A stretch of 10,967 bases of DNA from an uncultured Clostridia bacterium (GCA_947427325.1 CANEHP010000065.1:1-10967), one strand, 5' to 3'. Positions 1 to 6,717 are shown, counted from the first letter of the stretch. The notes: generated by a model from the letters alone, not told the origin. Made by a program: numbers and translations.

Positions 1-1
1 A

Positions 2-323
2 TTATCGCCTTGGCTTGATGTTACAATGACAAATCCAGAAGTAGAAGAAAAAGAGAAAGTAGATCCTGTACTTTTAAAAGAAGCCTTAATTGTAGCTGGT
101 AAAAAATATGCTGGAGAAGATGGAATGGATAGCTACTTAGTAAACCCAATAAGGCGGACCATTACAAAAATTAGAAAATATTACAATTTTAGTTGTAAAA
201 GATACAAGAAAAGCTTTGGTTTTTATCAAAAAGTCTGCAAATCTTGGCTTCGCTGAAGCTATTTGCGATTACGCATCATTTTATGAAAAAGGAATTGAAG
301 TCAAAAAAGAACTTAAAATCTGA
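2..323 (+). pseudogene. Alpha/beta-hydrolase (acetyl-esterase-like) gene remnant, frameshifted
   Basis: Frame 2 is open from the window edge and reads LSPWLDVTMTNPEVEE..., then a block with KVDPVLLKEAL, AGKKYAGEDG and YLVNPI. This order is typical of the C-terminal half of alpha/beta-hydrolase fold-3 esterases (SPWLD, DP.L, YAG, SPI). At about 144-155 the similarity passes to frame 3, which opens just after a TAA at 150-152 and continues as GGPLQKLENITILVVKDTRKA, ending at TGA 321-323. A single-base shift explains the change. The last 25 or so residues do not show the expected HVF..P ending with the catalytic His, so the 3' end is also lost or diverged. The ATG at 26 is internal to the family and not a true start. 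Bases 61-120 have 20 G or C in 60, against 35 in 60 at 601-660, so base composition differs sharply from the neighbour. The 5' part lies outside the window. Family call is fairly secure; substrate unknown. Confidence 0.7.
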
Positions 324-348
324 CTGGAATAAATAAACCTTAAAATAA

Positions 349-822
349 AATCAGGCATTTGCAAGAAGCGCCCCGCCTCATATTGCCAAGATAAATCTCA
401 ACGATCCCTCCTTTTTAAAGGGCGGCAATATACCGAAAAAGGTTGCGGAATACTGCGAGAGAACAGGGCAGGCAAGACCCAAAAGCATAGCCCAGACCTT
501 AAGGATAATCTACGAAAGTCTTGCCGCCGAATTTGCCAAAACTCTTGACGATTTGGAAAGGATCACGGGACAAAGCTATCCCAACGTTTATATTGTGGGA
601 GGCGGCTCAAAGGATAAGCTTTTATGCCAGCTTACCGCCGACGCTACGGGCAGGACGGTTATAGCGGGACCTTCCGAGGCGACGGCAATAGGCAACGCCA
701 TGAGTACCCTTATCGCTCTCGGCGAGATAGAAGATGTTGAGCATGCGAGAGCCGTTGTGCGCAGAGGGGCGGAGGTCAATGAATTTTTGCCCGATTTCAG
801 CGATATGGACAGCAGACGGTAA
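349..822 (+). pseudogene. rhaB: Rhamnulokinase (FGGY kinase) gene, C-terminal remnant
   Basis: Frame 1 encodes about 157 residues with no start of its own: in-frame TAA codons lie at 334 and 346, and the reading begins within the protein (NQAFARSAPPHIAKINLNDP). The match is to the C-terminal domain of rhamnulokinase, which phosphorylates L-rhamnulose in the cytoplasm. Diagnostic pieces are NDPSFLKGGNIP, EYCERTGQ, the IYESLA helix, the ATP-side motif YIVGGGSKDKLLCQLTADATG and GPSEATAIGNA. A full FGGY kinase has about 480-490 residues, so the N-terminal sugar-binding domain of about 330 residues is missing and the fragment cannot be an active kinase. A TTG at 553 could be called as a start but leaves only 89 residues. 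The surviving part has intact codons and no internal stop, so truncation is recent or the join at 324-348 is an assembly artefact. Confidence 0.85.
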
Positions 823-837
823 AGATTTACAGTTGAC

Positions 838-889
838 AGTTGTGGAAGGGCTTCGCCGATTTTAAATTTTTCGGCGAAGCCCACAACTT
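838..889. terminator. Inverted repeat between convergent rhaB remnant and ldh
   Basis: A perfect 12-bp stem pairs 848-859 (GGGCTTCGCCGA) with 871-882, around an 11-base AT loop. Outer arms AGTTGTGG (838-845) and CCACAACT (881-888) can extend it with a bulge. It sits between convergent genes and can fold in RNA from either strand, so it may serve as a shared terminator. Neither side has a clean U-tract, which weakens that call. The right arm includes the ldh stop codon, and short CAGTTGA / GTTGAAA repeats flank both sides, so a mobile palindromic repeat is an alternative. Confidence 0.6.
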
Positions 890-1841
890 AACTTTCAACT
901 TTCAACTTTTTCAACGCCTCCGCCGAGGCGGTAAGCTCTCTCTGTTCCGTGCCGCTTAAGGGGATCTCCAGCACCTTTTCCGCACCCTTTGAGCCGACTA
1001 TGGTGGGAATGCTTAAGCATAAGCCCTTAATGCCGTACTGCCCCGTAAGCAGGGACGATACGGGAAGAATGGAATGCTCGTCCCTTGTTATGCTTTCCGA
1101 AATTTTTGCCACCGCCATTGCGATTCCGTAATAGGTAGCTCCCTTTCGTTCTATTATCTCATATGCGCTGTCCCTTACCTCACAGTATATCCTTTGGGTA
1201 TCCTTTTTGTAGTCGGGAATGCCCCTTAATTCGTAAAAATGGTCTAAATCGATTCCCGAAATGTTTGCGCCGCTCCAGACTGCCAGCTCGCTGTCTCCGT
1301 GTTCGCCTATTATTACCGCATGGACGCTTCTTGCGTCTACGTCAAGCCTTTGGCTCAAAAGATACTTAAGCCGTCCCGTATCAAGCACCGTTCCCGAGCC
1401 TATGACTCTTTCGGGAGGAAAGCCCGACATTTTTAAAGCCGCATTGGTGAGGATATCAACGGGGTTGGTAACGATCATTAAAATTCCCTTATAATCACGC
1501 TTTACTATCTCGGGGATTATGCCTTCAAAAATTTTCAGATTTTTGTCGATAAGGTCAAGCCTTGTTTCCCCTTCCTTTTGATTAGCCCCTGCTGTTATGA
1601 TTATAAGCCCTGCGTCGCTTATATCGTCGTAATCTCCCGCATATATTTCCATAGGGGCGCTGTAGGGCAAGCCGTGGCTTATGTCAAGAGCCTCTCCCTC
1701 CGCCTTTTTTCTGTCAATGTCGATTAACACCAATTCGGAAAAGACGCTCCTCTGCATAAGGGTAAACGCAATAGACGAGCCTACAAAGCCGCAGCCTATT
1801 ACCGCCGCCTTTCGGTTATTCATAGCGCAGTCGTCATTCAT
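888..1841 (-). CDS. ldh: L-lactate dehydrogenase
   Basis: The 317-residue cytoplasmic NAD-dependent enzyme reduces pyruvate to L-lactate and regenerates NAD+ during fermentation. Counting from the ATG at 1847 (two residues upstream of the chosen start), the Rossmann motif GCGFVG is at 18-23 and the NAD-ribose acidic residue is in LIDID (43). GANQKEGETR (87-96) has the Gln that marks lactate rather than malate dehydrogenase, and the catalytic-loop Arg (96). The substrate and proton-relay residues are Asp156 with Arg159 (LDTGR), His183 (GEHGDSE) and Thr238 (KGATYYG). Length is normal. The start at 1841 is preferred because AGGAGG then has an 8-base spacing; the in-frame ATG at 1847 would have only 2. 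The gene overlaps the end of eno by 8 bases, so translation is probably coupled to enolase. The last codons (LKKLKVES) are made of GTTGAAA-type repeats belonging to the adjoining element. Confidence 0.96.
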   Translation of the reverse strand: MNDDCAMNNRKAAVIGCGFVGSSIAFTLMQRSVFSELVLIDIDRKKAEGEALDISHGLPYSAPMEIYAGDYDDISDAGLIIITAGANQKEGETRLDLIDKNLKIFEGIIPEIVKRDYKGILMIVTNPVDILTNAALKMSGFPPERVIGSGTVLDTGRLKYLLSQRLDVDARSVHAVIIGEHGDSELAVWSGANISGIDLDHFYELRGIPDYKKDTQRIYCEVRDSAYEIIERKGATYYGIAMAVAKISESITRDEHSILPVSSLLTGQYGIKGLCLSIPTIVGSKGAEKVLEIPLSGTEQRELTASAEALKKLKVES

Positions 1842-3150
1842 TTGCATTTCCTCCTCTCACCTTTAAAAAATATTCCGCTCCGGGAAAATCGGCGGCGCAG
1901 GTCAGCTGTTCTTCGATACGCAAAAGCCTGTTGTATTTGGCTACACGTTCGCTGCGGCAGGGTGCGCCTGTTTTTATTTGCCCTGCGTTTGCGGCTACTG
2001 CCAGATCGGCGATAAAGCTGTCCTCCGTTTCTCCCGAACGGTGAGAAATTACGGCGGTATAGCCCGAGCTTTGCGCCAGCTTGATTGCGTCCAGGGTTTC
2101 GGAAACCGTGCCTATTTGATTCAGCTTAATGAGCACGGAATTGCCGCAGCCCATAGCTATGCCCTTTTCCAATCGTTTCACATTGGTGACAAACAAGTCG
2201 TCTCCCACAAGCTGCAATTTGCCGCCAAGTCGGCTTGTAAGCTCTCTCCAGCCCTCCCAATCCTCTTGATCCAAGCCGTCCTCCAGGGAAAACAGGGGAT
2301 AATCCTTTGAAATCTGTTCCCAATGGTCGATAAGCTGTGCCGAGGAAAACTCCTTTCCGCTTTTTGGCAGGCGGTAATGTCCCGGCTTTGCGGTTTTCCA
2401 TTCCGAGGCGGCGGCGTCCATAGCCAGCAGGAAGTGGTTTTTGGGCTTATAGCCTGCGTTTTCGGCGGCTTTTATAATAAGCTCAAGGGCTTCCTTGTCG
2501 CTTTTCAGGTCGGGAGCGAAGCCGCCCTCGTCGCCTACGGCAGTTGAATGTCCCTCCGATTTAAGCAAGGAGGCAAGAGAGTGATATATTTCGGTGGAAA
2601 ATCTCATACACTCCTTAAAGGTGGGCGCGCCTACGGGCATTATCATAAATTCCTGCACGTCAAGGCTGTTGGAGGCGTGTGCGCCGCCGTTTAAGATATT
2701 GAGCATAGGCATGGGGAGAGTGACTCCGTTAATTCCGCCTAAAAATTTATACAGCGGCAGGCGCAGAGACGCGGCGGCTGCCTTGGCGCAGGCGCAGGAT
2801 ACCGCAAGGATTGCGTTTGCGCCCAAATTTTTTTTGGATTCCGTGCCGTCGGCGGTTTTCATTATATTATCTATATTATAGACGTCGGCGGCATTTTCTC
2901 CTTTTAATGCGTCTGCGATTATTTTTTTGACGTTGCCCACTGCCTTTAAAACGCCTTTTCCTCCGTACTGATTATCCTTATCCCTAAGCTCGAGGGCTTC
3001 GTAAGTTCCCGTGGAAGCTCCGCTGGGTGCGGCGGCGATGGCTTTTGTGCCGTCGGCTAAGGTTATCTGCGCCTCAACGGTGGGGTTTCCTCTGGAATCG
3101 AAGATCTGTCGTGCCGTTACTTCCTCAATGGCTGTTTTTAGCTGTTTCAT
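1834..3150 (-). CDS. eno: Enolase (phosphopyruvate hydratase)
   Basis: The 438-residue glycolytic enzyme converts 2-phosphoglycerate to phosphoenolpyruvate in the cytoplasm; in the RNA-degradosome of some bacteria it also has a structural role. All active-site parts are visible: the loop SGASTG (43-48), His157 in GGAHA, Glu167 in DVQEF, Glu208 in GDEGGFAP, and metal ligands Asp245 (AMDAAAS), Glu290 (SLEDGLDQ) and Asp317 (VGDD). Catalytic Lys342 is in VLIKLNQIGT; His370 to Ser372 is in SHRSGETED, and Lys393 precedes GAPCRSERVAKYN. Length is close to the usual 430. The start ATG at 3150 has AGGGA about 10 bases upstream and fits the family N-terminus (...ARQIFDSRGNPTVE). It is first in a two-gene unit with ldh, linking the last steps of glycolysis to lactate formation. 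The C-terminal tail runs slightly past the normal end to reach the ldh overlap. Confidence 0.98.
   Translation of the reverse strand: MKQLKTAIEEVTARQIFDSRGNPTVEAQITLADGTKAIAAAPSGASTGTYEALELRDKDNQYGGKGVLKAVGNVKKIIADALKGENAADVYNIDNIMKTADGTESKKNLGANAILAVSCACAKAAAASLRLPLYKFLGGINGVTLPMPMLNILNGGAHASNSLDVQEFMIMPVGAPTFKECMRFSTEIYHSLASLLKSEGHSTAVGDEGGFAPDLKSDKEALELIIKAAENAGYKPKNHFLLAMDAAASEWKTAKPGHYRLPKSGKEFSSAQLIDHWEQISKDYPLFSLEDGLDQEDWEGWRELTSRLGGKLQLVGDDLFVTNVKRLEKGIAMGCGNSVLIKLNQIGTVSETLDAIKLAQSSGYTAVISHRSGETEDSFIADLAVAANAGQIKTGAPCRSERVAKYNRLLRIEEQLTCAADFPGAEYFLKVRGGNANE
1839..1855 (-). promoter_or_regulatory. ldh ribosome binding site that sets the start
   Basis: On the minus strand AGGAGG (1850-1855) is followed after 8 bases by ATG at 1841-1839. 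The site lies inside the eno coding end, just before the eno TGA (1836-1834). Two other ATGs lie close: 1847 is too near the site, and 1823 (MNNRK) is too far. Confidence 0.75.
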
Positions 3151-3270
3151 AGCAGTATATTCCCTTTCTTTGCAAATGCTTTTTTCTTTAGTTTGCTGTT
3201 TTTTTAAAGAATTATGCGGGAGGAGGGAAAATCGGGGATGCGGGGAAGCGTGGATTGTCTGATTTGGTAT

Positions 3271-3297
3271 AATACTATGAATATGCTCTATAGTATT
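3271..3297. promoter_or_regulatory. Dyad at the expected eno transcription start
   Basis: AATACTAT (3271-3278) is mirrored by ATAGTATT (3290-3297), perfect 8-base arms with an 11-base spacer. The dyad reaches from the proposed -10 element into the start of the transcript, a place where a repressor operator is often found. A 12-base copy of one side recurs inverted at 3354-3365 (TATTCATAGTAT), on the far side of the hairpin. The binding protein is unknown. Confidence 0.4.
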
Positions 3298-3326
3298 TTA
3301 TACGAAAAATTTCCGTTATCGGTCAA
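3297..3326 (-). promoter_or_regulatory. Putative sigma-A promoter of the eno-ldh operon
   Basis: Read on the minus strand, TTGACC (3326-3321) and TATAAA (3302-3297) are separated by 18 bases. Both hexamers are one base off consensus. The -35 hexamer lies mostly in the loop of the hairpin at 3305-3350 and the spacer lies in one stem arm, so promoter and terminator share DNA. Confidence 0.55.
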
Positions 3327-3350
3327 ACAGTACCGATAACGGAAATTTTT
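3305..3350 (-). terminator. Hairpin terminator of the cohesin gene
   Basis: A perfect 19-bp stem (3305-3323 with 3332-3350) closes an 8-base loop. The stem begins with five A and ends with five T, so on either strand the 3' arm ends in a U-run. It lies about 120 bases past the stop of the cohesin gene and is most simply its factor-independent terminator. Confidence 0.75.
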
Positions 3351-3467
3351 GTTTATTCATAGTATGTTCATATAAAAAACGGCGCATTTTTTTAAAAGAT
3401 CCCGCCGAGGGGACGACGAATATGCAGTGATTTGTACAGACAGGCTGTAATTTGGGTCAAAGTGCAG

Positions 3468-4766
3468 TTACTTGCGCTTTTTGCTGATAATTATCACTGC
3501 CGCCAGTGCCGCAGCCAAGGGAACTATCGCTATGGCAGCTCCCGTAGGTAAATTCTTGTCTCCGCTTTCGCTGCCGTCGGGGGCGGCTGTTGCGGAAGGA
3601 TTTGTTGTTGCGGAAGGAACTGTTGTTGCGGAAGGATCTGCCGTTGCAGATGAAGATTCGGATGATGTTATAACGGGTTCGGGAGAAGCGGAGGACTCAA
3701 GCTTTGCTATGGGGCGCTCCTCCTTTTCTCCGCAGCGGCCGCATGTGCGTTGTTCTAAGCCTTCGCCGTCTTCGGTAGGCTCGGTAACGGTTTCCCACTC
3801 GCCCCAATCATGACCCAAAGCGGGAAGCTCTTCGGAAAATTCGCTGCCGCAGATTGAACAAACGCCCTTTTTCTCGCCTGCTTCGGTGCAGGAAGACTCT
3901 TTTTCCGTTTTCCAATCAATTACGTGCTCGGTCATTTTAATCTCTCTGGTGTCCTTTTCAGTGCCGCAAAGCTTGCAGACTCTTTCTTCCAACCCCTTTT
4001 CCGTGCAGGTGGCGGGCTTGGTCACCTTCCATTCGCCGAATTGATGATCCGACTTTGCAAGCCTTTCGGTAACGGTTTTTCCGCAGACGGTGCAAACGCC
4101 CTCTTTCTCGCCCTCTTCGGTGCAGGTGGCTTTTTTGGTTTCCGTCCACTTGTCTACCTTGTGCTTGGCGGGTGCTAAGTCCTCGGTATCAACCGTTTCG
4201 CCGCAGTCCTTGCAGGTGGTTACGGTTTTACCGCCCTTTTCACAGTCGGTTATTTCGGTTTTGGTTTCGGTGTTTTTGTGGGAGCATTTTACAACACCGT
4301 TTTCGATAGCAAACGAACTGCTCACATCTGCTGCATCCTCGCTAAATTCGTTAAGCTCATCCACATCAATAGTTATCTTTCCATTTACCTTAAGAACCTT
4401 AAATGAAAGTTTCATTACCTCTCTGTTATGAAAATAAGCTCCCTCATCAAATCCTGCGAATGTTGCAATCACTTTTCCCTTTTCGTCCGAATTTGTTGTA
4501 CCGAAACCATTTTCAAAAATGGAGTCAACTGCCGGCTCTCCTTGAAGCTCTAACGACTCTGCGTCATAGTTTACCGTAAATGAAAGGGCTGAAAGCTGAT
4601 AGGTATCGGAATCGATTACTATGCTTACCGAAACGGTATCATCGATACTTCCTTCTGCTGCCTTGATGTAAACCCTGTTAATGTCCTCCGCAAAAATTGC
4701 CGTTGACAGCAGCCCTGTTGTTATGATTGCAGCACCTAATGCCGCTGCTGTTTTAAATTTTTTCAT
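3468..4766 (-). CDS. Wall-anchored single-cohesin protein with Cys-rich repeats
   Basis: The 432-residue product is a secreted surface protein. Residues 1-26 form a signal peptide ending in AIFA. Residues 29-159 read as a cohesin-type beta-sandwich (VYIKAAEGSIDDTVSVSIVID at the start, then LSALSFTVNYDAESLEL, GKVIATFAGFDEG, VMKLSFKVL), the partner domain for dockerins. Residues 160-356 are five repeats of about 38-40 residues with the plan ATC...G...CxxCG...H.W; the last repeat lacks the first Cys. A Ser/Thr/Pro/Ala linker (357-403) with PSATT copies leads to NLPTG (405-409), a hydrophobic stretch and KKRK, which together look like a sortase signal of non-classical type. The start has AAGGAG 8 bases upstream. 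It lies 136 bases after the dockerin gene on the same strand, and a shared function is likely: holding dockerin proteins on the wall. What the Cys repeats bind is unknown; zinc is a guess. Confidence 0.85.
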   Translation of the reverse strand: MKKFKTAAALGAAIITTGLLSTAIFAEDINRVYIKAAEGSIDDTVSVSIVIDSDTYQLSALSFTVNYDAESLELQGEPAVDSIFENGFGTTNSDEKGKVIATFAGFDEGAYFHNREVMKLSFKVLKVNGKITIDVDELNEFSEDAADVSSSFAIENGVVKCSHKNTETKTEITDCEKGGKTVTTCKDCGETVDTEDLAPAKHKVDKWTETKKATCTEEGEKEGVCTVCGKTVTERLAKSDHQFGEWKVTKPATCTEKGLEERVCKLCGTEKDTREIKMTEHVIDWKTEKESSCTEAGEKKGVCSICGSEFSEELPALGHDWGEWETVTEPTEDGEGLEQRTCGRCGEKEERPIAKLESSASPEPVITSSESSSATADPSATTVPSATTNPSATAAPDGSESGDKNLPTGAAIAIVPLAAALAAVIIISKKRK

Positions 4767-4811
4767 GTTTTTAACTCCTTATTTATAATTTTAAAGAGGC
4801 GTAGAAATAAA

Positions 4812-4856
4812 ACACATTTTATAATGTGTAAGCACATTATACTCCTAATTATGTGT
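4812..4856 (-). promoter_or_regulatory. Palindrome cluster before the cohesin gene
   Basis: TATAATGTG (4820-4828) and CACATTATA (4833-4841) form a perfect 9-bp palindrome with spacer TAAG. It is flanked by ACACAT (4812-4817) and ATGTGT (4851-4856), giving alternative pairings. On the minus strand the arms contain TATAAT, a possible -10 element, although no good -35 hexamer is seen at the right distance. It may be the promoter/operator of the cohesin gene, or an RNA hairpin after the dockerin gene. Confidence 0.4.
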
Positions 4857-4902
4857 AATCGTTTGATGCGCAAATAGACACTCTGATTATTTATAAAGAA
4901 CA

Positions 4903-6717
4903 CTAAAGCGTTCTTTTACCGACAATGGACTGTAAAATCCATATAACGTCCTGTGTGGAAACCTTTCCGTCCTTAGTTACATCGGCAGCAATTTTTTGGG
5001 CGTCGGTGAGAGTTCTCTTTTTGGCAATGCTTTGAAGAATCCAAACGGCATCTTGAGTTGATACCTTTCCTTCGCCGGTAACATCACCCAGCACTACGGA
5101 AGATGATACTGTTACGGTTGCCTCTGCGGATTTTAATGAAACATCGTTGTCCCCGTCTGAGGCGTCTGACGACGATACATATATTTTTGAGGAGCAGGCT
5201 TTTTGGGCAATTACTTCAAAGTTTAAGGCTAAAATCTTACCGTTTACCAAATCGCTTGTGTTTGCGCCGACAAGGATTAGTTCACCCTTAGATATATTAT
5301 CTGTGTTTTCTTGTACAAGTTCAAAAGCTTTATCACTGTAAGATTTGTATTTTAAAACACTTGGATCAAATTTAACATTAAGTCCGGCTGACATAATCTT
5401 TGTATTTTCTATATAGATAGGAATTTGGACGGTTTGTCCGACCGAGGAAATTGCGTTGTCAACACGAATAGCCGATGCATCTGTGACGGTATTTTGTTTC
5501 CATACCGCATATAGCGTTACCGTACCGCTTGCTGCAAGGTTGTTTACTAACTGCTTATCCTCATATGTGGCTGAGAGTGCATTTTTATCCTTTGACCAGC
5601 CGAGGAAGCTGTAGCCCGCTCTTGTAAAAGCGTTGGGAGCAAGGTTTTGGGGCGTATTTACAGTCATTACAGTATCAGCCATTGTTCCCGAGCCGCCGTT
5701 AGCGTTATAAGCTATTATGTAAGTTTTGGGCGCAGGTTCCTTAACAGTTACGGTAAAGGTAGTTGTTTTTCCGTCAAAAGAAACGGTTATGGTTTTTGTT
5801 CCTGCCGAGGAGGAATCAAACCCGCTTACCGAGTAATCCTCGGATATAATTTTTGTTGCGCCGTTACTGTATGTAGCTTTAATGGTAAGTCCTGTAAGGT
5901 CTAAGGATTCACCGATAAAATACGAGGTTTTTGTGGGGTAGGTTGCAACGGATATAGACAATAGTTTAAGATTACTTTTCTTTTTTTCTTCCCACTTTTG
6001 TTTAAGCTTCTCTCTGGTTGCGGGACCGACACTTCCGTCAACGGTCAGTCCGTTATTCTTTTGAAACTGCTCAACCACTGTTTTTGAAGCGGGACCGAAT
6101 GAACAGTCAATGTTGATGTTATATCCGCATTGATACAAAACCGCTTGTACCCAGCCCACATCGCTGCCCTTCATCACATTTGACGGTCTGTAATAAATTA
6201 CACGGTTCGGAAAAGAATAATCATCGGGGTTTGTGCTGACGTCGCCTAATGCTATATCGCTATGCCAACCCCAGCCTCTATAGGGATAACCCGAGTTTAT
6301 TATTCTATCAATTTTGAATTTTTCTATTTTCCCGTTCCAACCGTGAACAACATAATCATCGCCAACATAAATACCTACATGACCGCATTTGTTACCGCAG
6401 GCATTGCAAGTTTTCGAGCTTCCGCCAAAAAATACATCCGCTCCAAGAGGTATATTTGTTCTTGATGTGCTGTCAATAAAGCTTGATCCGTATTTATAAG
6501 CGCAGCAGCTTGTTGAGCTGTAACCGTATGCGGTTTCGAACATTTGTCTCACAAACGCCAAGCAGTATCCGTTCATATAGTTAGTTCCGACCTTGCTTAA
6601 AGCAAGATTTACAACCACTGAAGGATCATACCCCATTGCAGAAACAGATACATTTATTTTCGGAATAAGTACGATTGCCATAATAAGGGATAACACAAGG
6701 CTTGTTATTTTTTTCAT
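4903..6717 (-). CDS. Secreted CHAP-like cell-wall protein with cohesin and dockerin
   Basis: The 604-residue product is a secreted modular protein. Residues 1-27 are a signal peptide. Residues 30-150 resemble CHAP/NlpC-P60 peptidoglycan hydrolases: likely catalytic Cys52 in NGYCLAFVR and His113 in CGHVGIYVGDDYVVHGW, with three close Cys (104, 107, 111) that could bind a metal. Residues 182-243 are a PG_binding_1 domain (GSDVGWVQAVLY, FGPASKTVVEQFQKNNGLTVDG). Residues 250-326 are a bacterial Ig-like domain and 331-407 an InlB-type B repeat (YNANGGSG ... AGYSFLGWS ... LYAVWK). Residues 414-538 are a second cohesin, and 542-604 a dockerin with two calcium loops (545-556 and 579-590), each followed by WILQSI. 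AAAGGA lies about 8 bases before the ATG. Cutting of peptidoglycan stem peptides or cross-bridges is inferred from the family. The dockerin may bind the cohesin of the protein encoded downstream, or its own. Confidence 0.9.
   Translation of the reverse strand: MKKITSLVLSLIMAIVLIPKINVSVSAMGYDPSVVVNLALSKVGTNYMNGYCLAFVRQMFETAYGYSSTSCCAYKYGSSFIDSTSRTNIPLGADVFFGGSSKTCNACGNKCGHVGIYVGDDYVVHGWNGKIEKFKIDRIINSGYPYRGWGWHSDIALGDVSTNPDDYSFPNRVIYYRPSNVMKGSDVGWVQAVLYQCGYNINIDCSFGPASKTVVEQFQKNNGLTVDGSVGPATREKLKQKWEEKKKSNLKLLSISVATYPTKTSYFIGESLDLTGLTIKATYSNGATKIISEDYSVSGFDSSSAGTKTITVSFDGKTTTFTVTVKEPAPKTYIIAYNANGGSGTMADTVMTVNTPQNLAPNAFTRAGYSFLGWSKDKNALSATYEDKQLVNNLAASGTVTLYAVWKQNTVTDASAIRVDNAISSVGQTVQIPIYIENTKIMSAGLNVKFDPSVLKYKSYSDKAFELVQENTDNISKGELILVGANTSDLVNGKILALNFEVIAQKACSSKIYVSSSDASDGDNDVSLKSAEATVTVSSSVVLGDVTGEGKVSTQDAVWILQSIAKKRTLTDAQKIAADVTKDGKVSTQDVIWILQSIVGKRTL

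Larger units (their letters stand above)
3151..3467. other. Intergenic region upstream of eno
   Basis: No gene is supported in these 317 bases. They hold the terminator hairpin of the cohesin gene, a likely eno promoter overlapping it, and a dyad at the expected eno transcription start, all listed separately. The rest (3151-3270) would be the eno leader of roughly 140 bases; it shows T-rich and purine-rich tracts but no recognised riboswitch. Confidence 0.6.

Noticed and set aside
26..256. A 76-codon ORF starting at ATG 26
   Set aside because: The ATG is internal to the esterase similarity and the part after about 150 is the wrong frame; it belongs to a pseudogene.
588..884. A minus-strand ORF over the rhaB remnant
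   Set aside because: It is antisense to clear rhamnulokinase sequence and has no recognised protein features.
888..1841. Malate dehydrogenase as an alternative name for ldh
   Set aside because: The GANQKEGETR motif has Gln at the substrate-specificity position, which indicates lactate dehydrogenase; malate dehydrogenase has Arg there.
1978..2310. A + strand ORF of 110 codons inside eno
   Set aside because: Antisense shadow of enolase; no family features and no ribosome binding site.
3472..3813. A + strand ORF of 113 codons with Ala/Val repeats
   Set aside because: It is the complement of the Ser/Thr/Pro linker of the cohesin protein; the repeats come from that linker.
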